Below are positions 55,464 to 63,016 of a stretch of DNA of 64,000 nucleotides, piece by piece. The notes below the pieces were generated by a model that worked only from the letters and a program-made list of their open reading frames with translations, was not told the origin of the DNA and did not search any database. The translations under genes and the position numbers were made by a program. The first letter of the stretch is position 1. Every line of letters starts with the position of its first letter. Source of the stretch: Streptococcus sanguinis (GTDB lineage: Bacteria; Bacillota; Bacilli; Lactobacillales; Streptococcaceae). Location of the stretch: the NCBI RefSeq assembly GCF_003943735.1, contig NZ_RJMV01000005.1, forward strand, positions 64,295 to 128,294. The letters run 5' to 3'.

Positions 55464-55490
55464 AAAATCAGCCTTTAAACAGCTGATTTT
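55464..55490 (-). terminator. Terminator overlapping the stop codon of the hypothetical anchored protein
   Basis: Minus strand AAAATCAGC / GCTGATTTT with a 9-nt loop that contains the TAA stop, followed by TTTT. The stem is partly coding. Confidence 0.75.
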
Positions 55491-56269
55491 GCTTCTTTTT
55501 CTTTGATTTTCTTTGGAAGATGGACTTTTGCTTTGCCATAGTCTTTGAAAACAGCCCGCTGCTTGAAGTAAATCAATTCCCCATCTAAGGCTGTATCTTC
55601 ATCCAAATCCATGGTCATATCAATAGAGCGAATGGTCCGAGTCTTAGGGTCAACCACAAAGGCAACCTGACACTTCTCAATGTCGATGGTCGTATCATAA
55701 TGCTCATCATTATAAGCATAGTAGAAGGCATCGATAAGGTCATAGGCCAAATCACCTTCTGCCGTCACCGAAAACTCATAGCCCCCGTCCACTTTTTTCT
55801 TAGTCAGTTCTGACTCATTATCTACCATGACCTGCAGCAAAGCCTTAAAAGAGGATATGCCCGAATAGCCATCAATATGTTTCCGTGACTCAGTGTCATC
55901 AATGGTCTCAAATCCATCCTTTTCTTCCAAGTACATCCGATCTTCGCTGAAATAATGGGTCAGTTCTTGATCATCATAGGTTTCGTAAAGCTTAGCTAAA
56001 TAAGGTGAATCTGAAACAGTCAGCTGTTTAACCGTCTTGGCTTTTCTTTTTTTGTAGCCTTCTAAATAGGTCGACTCAGACAGCCGATCCATGTAGAAAC
56101 TATCATGATCGAATTTTTTCAAAGATGCATCCACTACAGCCGATAGCTTAAAGCGGGATTCAAGAGCTTCTGCGATTCCTCCAGGCTTAAAGTAAGTATA
56201 GAGAAAGGTTCCGCCAATCAGTACAAAGCAGACACAGCCGTAAATGATAAAAAAATGAACCTTCTTCAA
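55475..56269 (-). CDS. Hypothetical membrane-anchored extracytoplasmic protein
   Basis: 264 residues, not recognised. One N-terminal TM (about 6-25) without lipobox, then an acidic, soluble domain expected outside the cell. It has many Asp/Glu/Tyr residues (DQELTHYFSEDRMYLEEKDGFETIDD) and ends in a Lys-rich tail (KAKVHLPKKIKEKEAK). A good GGAGG ribosome site precedes it. Monocistronic. Possibly a substrate-free envelope protein; no function is claimed. Confidence 0.75.
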   Translation of the reverse strand: MKKVHFFIIYGCVCFVLIGGTFLYTYFKPGGIAEALESRFKLSAVVDASLKKFDHDSFYMDRLSESTYLEGYKKRKAKTVKQLTVSDSPYLAKLYETYDDQELTHYFSEDRMYLEEKDGFETIDDTESRKHIDGYSGISSFKALLQVMVDNESELTKKKVDGGYEFSVTAEGDLAYDLIDAFYYAYNDEHYDTTIDIEKCQVAFVVDPKTRTIRSIDMTMDLDEDTALDGELIYFKQRAVFKDYGKAKVHLPKKIKEKEAKSAV

Positions 56270-56408
56270 AATTAATCCTCCTAGAAGCCTTCTGTCATTT
56301 TATAGCTTATATTATAAGCTTTTTTAGAGCTATTTTCAATCTTTTTCAGAAACGGTCTTTGAAGAATGTAGTGGAAGAAAGGCTAATTGGTTTTTCAAAC
56401 TCTCAAAA

Positions 56409-56558
56409 TCATTGCCAAATGTATCTACAAGGCAAGTAGCTGTCCTGAAAATTCAGTTCTCCATTTTCCTTAGCATACAAACAGAAATCATCATCTAGCT
56501 TTTCTGATTTCACAGCCTGAATGATATCTTTTAAGTCATAGCTTTGGTTTTTCTTCAT
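56409..56558 (-). CDS. Small ORF of 49 codons coupled to the GNAT gene
   Basis: Reads MKKNQSYDLKDIIQAVKSEK and on to YLPCRYIWQ. Its ATG overlaps the stop of the GNAT gene (ATGA), which argues for real, coupled translation. Unrecognised; it may be a complete small protein or the truncated start of a larger one. No other coding sequence lies in the 285 nt between the neighbours. Confidence 0.5.
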   Translation of the reverse strand: MKKNQSYDLKDIIQAVKSEKLDDDFCLYAKENGELNFQDSYLPCRYIWQ

Positions 56559-57313
56559 TGGTCAAAAGTCCCTTTCCATTCATAGGCCGGATAAGCTCCT
56601 AGACTCTGATAGCCCAAGCTTTCTGCAACCTTCTTGGAAGCTTCATTATGCGCATCCCAGAGAGGAAAGAGTGAGCGGTTTTGGGCTTCTAAAATCATCT
56701 GGGCACCCAAGATTTTGGCCAAGCCCTGCCTTTGGTAGGATAGCTTGGTAGCAATTTCAATCTCAAGGGCTCCATGATAGACCAAACCTGTTGATACAGC
56801 AGCGATGATTTCCTCTCCTGAATAGAGCAAAAAGCCAAAGCCACCCTCCGCTTGAAAATGATCAAAATCAGAAAAATCACCCTGCAAATCCTGAGACCAG
56901 GCTTCCCTAGCCAAACACTCATAACACTCCTTATCAATCGGACTAAGGTAGTAATTTGCTGGTAGCCTGCTCTTCCATTTCTCCAAAGCCTCTGTATCAA
57001 AATCAGCCCTGTCCGAAAAAGCGTAGCGAGTAAACTGCTGCAACTCACTCTGACTATCTAAAAATTCTCGCCAGCTGAAATCCTCAGAGATGATAATCTT
57101 ATCAGCCAGACCATACTGGCTACTATAATCCTGCCAAAAATCCCGATCCACCTGACCAACTGGAAAGATGAAATTTCCTAGTTGGTAAAGGCAGGATGTC
57201 TCAGGCGCATTCATGAAGAACTGCCCTAGGCCAGCATCCAAACCGTAAATCACCATATTTTTGGTCCAGGTTTGGAAAAGGTTCTTAGCTTTTTCATTGT
57301 TTTCATTATTCAT
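56555..57313 (-). CDS. GNAT-family acetyltransferase
   Basis: 252 residues; the C-terminal half carries the GNAT core (AVSTGLVYHGALEIEIATKLSYQRQGLAKILGAQMILEAQ and WDAHNEASKKVAESLGYQ). The N-terminal half is less typical. Starts 4 nt after the SDR gene stop. Substrate unknown. Confidence 0.82.
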   Translation of the reverse strand: MNNENNEKAKNLFQTWTKNMVIYGLDAGLGQFFMNAPETSCLYQLGNFIFPVGQVDRDFWQDYSSQYGLADKIIISEDFSWREFLDSQSELQQFTRYAFSDRADFDTEALEKWKSRLPANYYLSPIDKECYECLAREAWSQDLQGDFSDFDHFQAEGGFGFLLYSGEEIIAAVSTGLVYHGALEIEIATKLSYQRQGLAKILGAQMILEAQNRSLFPLWDAHNEASKKVAESLGYQSLGAYPAYEWKGTFDQ

Positions 57314-57317
57314 TTAC

Positions 57318-58016
57318 TTACTTCAAACTCCAGCCGCCGTCAATTTTGATAATCTCGCCCTGCATAGCAGAAGCCTTACCACTGGCTAGAAAGAGACTAA
57401 CATCAGATACTTCCTGAGGATCCAGCCAGCGCTTGATAGGCGTTTCCTCAGCAACCCAGTCTGCCAGTCCGCCTGGCTCAAAATCTGCAGCAGTCATAGC
57501 TGTCTTGACAGCACCTGGCGCCAAGCCAAACACTTGGATATTTTTATCCGCATAGTCTAAGGCTATCTGCTTGGTCAGGCCAGCCAGAGCATGCTTAGAG
57601 GCTGTATAGGCAGCACCGCCACCGCCAGCCAGAAAGCTAGCAATCGAGCACATATTAATGATGATACCAGACTTTTTCTCCAGCATTTTCTGCAGGTAAA
57701 AGCGAGTGATTTTCATAGTTGCGGTCAGATTGAGGGCAAAAATCTGCTCCCAGTCCTCGTCGCTGGTCTCGTGCAGGGGACGATAATCGTCCAAAATACC
57801 TGCTGTATTACAGAGAATATCCACCTCAGGCAAGCTAGTGAAGAGTGGTGTCAAATCACCTGTCAAATCCATCTTGACAAAACGTAGCTCATTTAGAAAG
57901 CCAGGATTTTCATCCTTGTCCACCCCATAAACCCGGTAGCCATTTTCCAAAAAGGTCAGAGCCTGAGCTCGGCCGATGCCAGAGCTAGCTCCCGTCACCA
58001 GTACCGTCTTAGTCAT
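57318..58016 (-). CDS. Short-chain dehydrogenase/reductase (FabG-like)
   Basis: 232-residue SDR: cofactor motif GASSGIGRAQALTFLENGYRVYGVD, catalytic Tyr/Lys in AAYTASKHALAGLTKQ, NTAG motif and C-terminal IKIDGGWSL. Annotated in relatives as 3-oxoacyl-ACP reductase, but location outside the fatty-acid cluster argues for another substrate. Overlaps the DUF2829 gene by 8 nt. Confidence 0.88.
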   Translation of the reverse strand: MTKTVLVTGASSGIGRAQALTFLENGYRVYGVDKDENPGFLNELRFVKMDLTGDLTPLFTSLPEVDILCNTAGILDDYRPLHETSDEDWEQIFALNLTATMKITRFYLQKMLEKKSGIIINMCSIASFLAGGGGAAYTASKHALAGLTKQIALDYADKNIQVFGLAPGAVKTAMTAADFEPGGLADWVAEETPIKRWLDPQEVSDVSLFLASGKASAMQGEIIKIDGGWSLK

Positions 58017-58245
58017 CTACTTCCACCCAATCTGTCGCGAGGACATCACAAGGAGTCGGACTCCACATGGAGAAACCCTCCCCTTCACCTGAAACATTGA
58101 TGAGGAAATAAGGTGTCACCTCAAGAGCCACCCCATTCTGCTCAATCGTATCAAAGAGCTGGACGTAGTTTTCCGCTCCGCCCCAGCCTGTACGTACATA
58201 TTTTTTCTTGGCCTTAAGGCCTGGTAAAATTTCTTCAAATGTCAT
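58009..58245 (-). CDS. DUF2829-domain protein
   Basis: 78 residues (MTFEEILPGLKAKKKYVRTGWGGAENYVQLF...FSMWSPTPCDVLATDWVEV), the classic short DUF2829 unit also common in phages. The start at 58245 has AAAGGAG 6 nt upstream; a longer frame to 58419 gives an unrelated basic extension overlapping the GNAT gene and is rejected. Function unknown. Confidence 0.8.
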   Translation of the reverse strand: MTFEEILPGLKAKKKYVRTGWGGAENYVQLFDTIEQNGVALEVTPYFLINVSGEGEGFSMWSPTPCDVLATDWVEVDD

Positions 58246-58375
58246 GGTTTTCTCCTTTTGTTTATTGGTAATCATTGACAAATTCCCTGCTAGCCGCCAG
58301 TAGTCATAAGTATATTGAACGACTTTTTCTTGACTGTCAACAATTTTATCTGCTGCTTTGCAATAAAGTCTAAAA

Positions 58376-58834
58376 TTAGACCTTCTTCTCCATCTCCACA
58401 AAGAGATGAATATCGCCATTGCTTTCCTGCGGAATGCGCCTCACCATTTCAAAGCCCATATTGAGATAAAGCTGCTGGGCTCGGTGATTGAAGTCAGCCA
58501 CGGATAACCTGATGACTTGGGGCGCAAAATTTTCCATGATAAAACCCAGAATTTCCTGCAAAAATGCCGCTCCCTGACCTTTTCCGCAGTGCTCCGGCTT
58601 CATCCCCAAACCAAGCTCCAAAATTCGATTTCCTTTCTGCTCTAAGCAGAAAAATCCATAGAGTTCCCCTTCTCTCAGGACTTGATAATAACGGTCCCCA
58701 CGCGCTTCAGGGGAGACCATTTCTTCATAATCCTCCAAGTCATTTTTCATGTCATAAAAGTCATAAGGCACCTCATAATGCCAGTCCTTAGCAATTTCTA
58801 AAGCATGCTGCTGGGTTAGTGGTTCAATCATCAT
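58376..58834 (-). CDS. GNAT-family acetyltransferase
   Basis: 152-residue GNAT: ELGLGMKPEHCGKGQGAAFLQEILGFIMENFAPQVIRLSVADFNHRAQQLYLNMGFEMVRR contains the acetyl-CoA loop and motif B. Substrate unknown. Adjacent to another GNAT gene in the same direction, 15 nt apart. Confidence 0.88.
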   Translation of the reverse strand: MMIEPLTQQHALEIAKDWHYEVPYDFYDMKNDLEDYEEMVSPEARGDRYYQVLREGELYGFFCLEQKGNRILELGLGMKPEHCGKGQGAAFLQEILGFIMENFAPQVIRLSVADFNHRAQQLYLNMGFEMVRRIPQESNGDIHLFVEMEKKV

Positions 58835-58849
58835 CTACTCCTCTTTTTT

Positions 58850-59275
58850 CTAAAATCCCCAATAAAAGCGTTTCTGGTCTGCTTTTTCGCTGCAGCCGAG
58901 GCTGCGATAAAATTCATGGGCTGCGGAGCGGGAAATGCCTGAATTAATCCGAATTCCTGTGTAGCCTGCTGCTTTTCCCTCTTCACGCAAAGCTTGCATC
59001 AGCGCTCTGCCATGTCCCTGCCCTTGAAAATCCTGAGCGACGGCCAAAGCCAAGAGATTGAGCAAGGACGGGAAATAGAGACAGTCGTAGCTAGCAGCAT
59101 GAGCATAGCCTATGACCTGACCGTCTTCTTCAACTACCAAAATCAAATGCTGGTCATTCTCTAGTAACTTTTTCAGTTGAGCCTTCGTCGCTTCCCTATC
59201 GAAATCGTAGCCCAGACACTCATCATTGAGCCGCTGAATGGCTGCAGCATCTCTTAGTTTTACTTTACGAATCAT
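58850..59275 (-). CDS. GNAT-family acetyltransferase
   Basis: 141 residues: MIRKVKLRDAAAIQRLNDECLGYDF, ALAVAQDFQGQGHGRALMQALREEGKAAG and GISRSAAHEFYRSLGC are typical GNAT motifs. Small-molecule or aminoglycoside-like substrate not determined. First of a tandem with the preceding GNAT gene. Confidence 0.9.
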   Translation of the reverse strand: MIRKVKLRDAAAIQRLNDECLGYDFDREATKAQLKKLLENDQHLILVVEEDGQVIGYAHAASYDCLYFPSLLNLLALAVAQDFQGQGHGRALMQALREEGKAAGYTGIRINSGISRSAAHEFYRSLGCSEKADQKRFYWGF

Positions 59276-59308
59276 CTGTCACCTCGTTCTTCTCTTTATT
59301 ATAGCAGA

Positions 59309-59331
59309 AAAGCAGTCTCTTTGACTGCTTT
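59309..59331 (-). terminator. Hairpin past the S41 peptidase gene
   Basis: Minus strand AAAGCAGTC / GACTGCTTT, 9-bp perfect stem with 5-nt loop, but only a short T run. It lies between the S41 and GNAT genes. Confidence 0.6.
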
Positions 59332-59338
59332 CAATGAA

Positions 59339-60283
59339 CTATTCTCCTATCTGTCCCTTCAACCAAGACTCCGCCTCTTCTAAAGGCTGGTCTGTTAGGA
59401 CATCGGGCTGAATTGCCTCATTCTTATAAAGCTTGCCCGTGCGATCTAGGATACTCGAGGTAGTCAAGAGCAAAACCGCTCCATCATATAGTTGATAATA
59501 ATTATTTCCCGTAGTATAGCTTGCCGTTGGCTGACCAAAAATTTTAACATTTTCAAGTCCCTTAAAAGCTAAAGCAGTCATTTCTCCTGAGCTTCCTGTA
59601 CGTTCATTGGTAAGGACGGCTATGGGCACTTTCTTTGCTTTATCATCAGTCTGCTCCAAACCAAGCTGTTTCAGAATATCTGATCGAGAAACCGCGCTCT
59701 TGCTTCCATTTTTTTCAATGAATTGGAAGAGGTCTTCATCAGGCAGAAGAGAGGATAGTCCAGCAAGCATCGGATACATATTCCCGCCGGTATTATCTCT
59801 CAAATCCACAAGAACTGCCTGATAATCATCCTTTTTAAGAGCTGCTGACAGTTTCTTGGCATAAGTCTTCGCCGCTTGTGCATCACCGGTAAAAGCAGGA
59901 ACTTTTAAATAGAGAATACCCTCCCGATTCTGCACTTCAGGCTGATTTTTGCTTTCCGGACTATTTTCGGGATTATCCTGTGGACTTAAAAAATAAGAAT
60001 GTTTCCCGCCAGCCTCTTTGGTTAATTTTTCCAAGACAGGATAGGTATCTTGATAAGTCTTGGCAGATTCAAGTTTCTCTAAGGCTTTCTTCTTCTCATT
60101 TTCCCAATCTTTATCCGTATAAAGACCGAAATCAAGCTTTTTCACGACCGAGCGAGCGTAGTCTTGCGGACTAGGCGGAAAAAGAAAAATGCCATAGTCT
60201 GGACCAAAGTAGGCTAGAAAACCTATTAAAAGAGCAAGCAAAACCAGTACTGTCCCCAAGCAACCTAAAAGGACTTTTTTCAT
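59339..60283 (-). CDS. S41-family peptidase (C-terminal processing protease-like)
   Basis: 314 residues with one N-terminal TM (about 5-25) and an extracellular S41 domain lacking a PDZ. Key motifs are GILYLKVPAFTGD, VDLRDNTGGNMYPM and VLTNERTGSSGEMTALAFKGLENVKIFGQPTASYTTG, with the nucleophile Ser in GSSGE. A Tsp/CtpA-like serine-lysine mechanism is expected. Substrate unknown. A palindrome and hairpin lie upstream. Confidence 0.87.
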   Translation of the reverse strand: MKKVLLGCLGTVLVLLALLIGFLAYFGPDYGIFLFPPSPQDYARSVVKKLDFGLYTDKDWENEKKKALEKLESAKTYQDTYPVLEKLTKEAGGKHSYFLSPQDNPENSPESKNQPEVQNREGILYLKVPAFTGDAQAAKTYAKKLSAALKKDDYQAVLVDLRDNTGGNMYPMLAGLSSLLPDEDLFQFIEKNGSKSAVSRSDILKQLGLEQTDDKAKKVPIAVLTNERTGSSGEMTALAFKGLENVKIFGQPTASYTTGNNYYQLYDGAVLLLTTSSILDRTGKLYKNEAIQPDVLTDQPLEEAESWLKGQIGE

Positions 60284-60331
60284 AATTGCACAACCTTTCT
60301 TGTGAGGATTTCTGAGCTAATTGTAGCAAAA

Positions 60332-60356
60332 TAGAGACACGTTTTCCATGTCTCTA
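60332..60356 (-). terminator. Terminator between the membrane-protein trio and the S41 gene
   Basis: Minus strand TAGAGACA / TGTCTCTA with a 9-nt loop, then TTTTG. It would end the trio's transcript just before the S41 leader. Confidence 0.65.
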
Positions 60357-60376
60357 CCTTACATTTATCATCGTCA

Positions 60377-60396
60377 ATCTTACATTTTTGTAAGAT
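60377..60396. repeat. Inverted repeat upstream of the S41 gene
   Basis: ATCTTACATTTTTGTAAGAT: perfect 8-bp arms around 4 nt, no T run. It could be an operator for the S41 gene or the 3' end structure of the upstream trio. Confidence 0.55.
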
Positions 60397-60420
60397 GATT
60401 TCGTTTAAATCTACAAAAGC

Positions 60421-60690
60421 TTATTTCCATCTCTCACTCTTGGAAAATGCAATCATCAAACCAGACCCAGCCAGAACTGCCAGAATAACAAGACAGATAT
60501 TTTTGAGTGGATAGAGCCAGTCTTTATTTTTCTCATGCCAAGTTGTCTTCCAAAGCCCGACATAATCAGCATTCATATCTTCGGGCTGGTTCAGCTGAAT
60601 ATTAATCACAATCGCCAGCAAAATCAGGGCAAACAAAGCAAGGACAAAGAGCCAGATTTTCTTCTTTTGGGTTAGGTTAAGGTTCTTCAT
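60421..60690 (-). CDS. Hypothetical membrane protein
   Basis: 89 residues, not recognised, two TM segments (about 13-30 and 63-80) with a short loop between them. Overlaps the preceding small gene by 14 nt, so the three genes from 60421 to 61390 are likely one operon. Confidence 0.65.
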   Translation of the reverse strand: MKNLNLTQKKKIWLFVLALFALILLAIVINIQLNQPEDMNADYVGLWKTTWHEKNKDWLYPLKNICLVILAVLAGSGLMIAFSKSERWK

Positions 60691-60883
60691 TGTTTTCTAT
60701 TTCTATTAGTTCAAATTCTATCTCTTTGTCTCCACTAACTTCTATACCTCTGAAAAACAAGACTATTCCAATAAAAATAGGTATTAATAAAAAGAATCTG
60801 GGCTGAGTAAAAAACATAACAAACAATACTACACTTGATAAAGTGCTTAATACCAATAATTGACGAATGCTAAACCGTTTCAT
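60677..60883 (-). CDS. Hypothetical small membrane protein
   Basis: 68 residues, two closely spaced TM segments (about 8-25 and 29-46) and an acidic tail (SGDKEIEFELIEIENNEEP). Starts immediately at the stop of the upstream gene (TAAATG). Function unknown. Confidence 0.6.
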   Translation of the reverse strand: MKRFSIRQLLVLSTLSSVVLFVMFFTQPRFFLLIPIFIGIVLFFRGIEVSGDKEIEFELIEIENNEEP

Positions 60884-61390
60884 TTACCACACCTCTATTC
60901 CGTTAGGCAATTTTTTAATAGGCTCTTTTGTCCTTACTTTTCCAATCAAGCTAAGTTTGCAACCTTTTTTATTTAGAAAAAATTCAAGCCGTTTCTTTCT
61001 ATAATACTTTACAAGAAACATAGCAAGAACCATCGATCCTATCGCCACACCAATATTTACAAGACCAGTTCCGATATCCATTGGTCGATTTATTGGCCCA
61101 AAGAAAAAATTTAGTGGAATTATTTTTCTCAGCATTCTAGCCAAGATAAGACCTATGGAAGTTCCTGCAATAGCAGGTAGATTATTTGATTTGTTTAAAA
61201 ATTCAGTATGCGGTATGAAAGAATAGTCTGTTTGATAAACCTTTCTAGAACAGCCACAAGACATTGTTCCATTTCTCTCCACGAGATATTCCTGTCCATT
61301 ATCAGAAATTATTAAGAACCATCCGAGAAAAGTTTTCTTACCATTCAAAGAGATATTATAGCATCGGCCTTTTATACAATTTTTCTTCAT
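60884..61390 (-). CDS. Hypothetical membrane protein with cysteine-rich segment
   Basis: 168 residues starting at ATG 61390 (MKKNCIKGRCYNIS) with AGAAAGAG upstream; a longer frame to 61432 is less likely. Cysteines cluster near the N terminus (CIKGRC, MSCGCSRK), followed by two or three TM segments (about 70-150) and a basic tail. Size and layout recall the DUF443-type small Gram-positive membrane proteins but I cannot assign it. Confidence 0.6.
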   Translation of the reverse strand: MKKNCIKGRCYNISLNGKKTFLGWFLIISDNGQEYLVERNGTMSCGCSRKVYQTDYSFIPHTEFLNKSNNLPAIAGTSIGLILARMLRKIIPLNFFFGPINRPMDIGTGLVNIGVAIGSMVLAMFLVKYYRKKRLEFFLNKKGCKLSLIGKVRTKEPIKKLPNGIEVW

Positions 61391-61457
61391 AAAACTCTTT
61401 CTGCTTTGTTTATAGTTACCAAGTTTCTGCACTTCATCTTCTCAACCAATCTCTTCG

Positions 61458-62858
61458 CTACTTCTCTTTTACAGCGATTTCTGAGTTTCGATAGCCATAG
61501 AAAGCATAGATGAGACTTCCCAGCGCTAGGGCAATTCCAAAGGCCTGCCAGGTTTCCTTGGTATACTGGGTCATGAAGGACAGGCAGATGATAATGGATA
61601 AAATCGGTGTCAGAGGTACTAGAGGCGTTTTGAATTCTCCCGCTTTGGGCATTCCTTGATCTTTCCGCAATTTCAAGACAGCAAGTGCCAATAAAATCAG
61701 ATAGGCCAAGGTACAGATATTGAGGAAAGAGGCGATGCTAGCCAAGGGGAAGATACCGGCACAGACAGCTGAGGCAATCCCTACTAAAATCGTTGCATTC
61801 TTTGGCACCCGACTGGTATCTGTCAATTTTTTAAAAGAGCGAGGCAAGAGCCCATCACGCGCAATACTGTAAATCATCCGCGACAGAGCATAGGTCATGG
61901 AGATACAGACCGTAATCAGAGTCAAAATAGCGACGACAGAGATATAGTTAGCCGCCCAGCCAAGTCCGACGCTGCGCAAAGCAAAGGCTACCGCATCTGA
62001 GACATCCAGCTTGCTATAGTGGACAACCCCAGTCAAGACCAAGGTCACCAAAATATAGAGAATGGTCACAATGCTCAAAGATAAGACGATTCCACGCGGA
62101 ACGTTCTTTTGAGGCTCCTTGATTTCATCAACCGCCATGGAAATGGACTCAAAGCCCAAAAAAGCAAAGAACATGAGTGAAGCCCCAGCCATGATGCCGA
62201 CCTTACCGCCATAAATTTCCCCAAAGCCAAAAGGTGCAAAGTTAGACCAATTTTCTGGTTTGATGAAGAAAAATCCTGCAATGATAAAAAGTGCCAAGGC
62301 TGAGAATTTCAAGACAACCAAGGCTGAGTTGAAGCGCAGGGCTGCCTTGGAGTTCAGAAGGACAACTCCCGTAACAAAGACCAAGACCAGAATGGGTAGC
62401 AAGTCCACATAAGTACCTGCTTTGGGATTGAAGGTACCATTCAGGGCTGCCGGCAGCTGGATACCAAAGTCGCTGAGCAATCCTTTCAGATAAGAGCCCC
62501 AGCCAGAGGCAACACCTGAGATAGCGGTCATGAACTCCATGATGGTCAGCCAGCCAGCCAGCCAAGCAGGAAATTCCCCCAAAACCGCATAAATATAACT
62601 GTAGGCTCCGCCATTGGCCGGAATCCGTGAAGCAAACTCAGCGTAAAAAAGAGCTGAAATACTCACACAAAGAGCTGAAATGACAATCGAAACGGTCAGA
62701 GCAGGCCCAGCATATTTGGCTGCCCCGGTCCCAGTGATGGTAAAAATCCCAGTTCCTACCATTGCTCCAATACCAAGCAAAATCAGATCAGGAATTTTCA
62801 AGTGACGGCGCATGCCCGTTCTATCCTTGCTGGCATCTTTTTTTCTAAAAATATTCAT
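61458..62858 (-). CDS. APC amino-acid permease (CAT/YfnA-like)
   Basis: 466 residues, about 12 TM segments. TM1 region LGIGAMVGTGIFTITGTGAAKYAGPA is the APC substrate loop; FFAFLGFESISMAVDEIKEPQKNVPRGI is TM6-TM7. Resembles the YfnA/cationic amino-acid transporter branch that moves branched-chain or cationic amino acids. Monocistronic, its promoter lying just upstream. Confidence 0.88.
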   Translation of the reverse strand: MNIFRKKDASKDRTGMRRHLKIPDLILLGIGAMVGTGIFTITGTGAAKYAGPALTVSIVISALCVSISALFYAEFASRIPANGGAYSYIYAVLGEFPAWLAGWLTIMEFMTAISGVASGWGSYLKGLLSDFGIQLPAALNGTFNPKAGTYVDLLPILVLVFVTGVVLLNSKAALRFNSALVVLKFSALALFIIAGFFFIKPENWSNFAPFGFGEIYGGKVGIMAGASLMFFAFLGFESISMAVDEIKEPQKNVPRGIVLSLSIVTILYILVTLVLTGVVHYSKLDVSDAVAFALRSVGLGWAANYISVVAILTLITVCISMTYALSRMIYSIARDGLLPRSFKKLTDTSRVPKNATILVGIASAVCAGIFPLASIASFLNICTLAYLILLALAVLKLRKDQGMPKAGEFKTPLVPLTPILSIIICLSFMTQYTKETWQAFGIALALGSLIYAFYGYRNSEIAVKEK

Positions 62859-62949
62859 CTATTCTTATTCTCCTAATTGCATTAACGCCCTATTTTATCA
62901 TATTTCCACGCTTTTAGGAATCTTTCTCAGAAATTTTCCGAGAAAAGAA

Positions 62950-62975
62950 AGGCTGAGAGAAATCTCAGCCTAAGT
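62950..62975 (-). terminator. Terminator of the BceB-like permease gene
   Basis: Minus strand AGGCTGAGA-TTTC-TCTCAGCCT, then TTCTTTTC. About 45 nt past the permease stop. Confidence 0.85.
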
Positions 62976-63016
62976 CTTTAAAATAGATGAAAGGTATATG
63001 ATGCCTGTCTCTGCTA

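Noticed and set aside
58246..58419. N-terminal extension of the DUF2829 protein
   Set aside because: Basic, non-conserved stretch overlapping the GNAT gene; the DUF2829 start has its own ribosome site.
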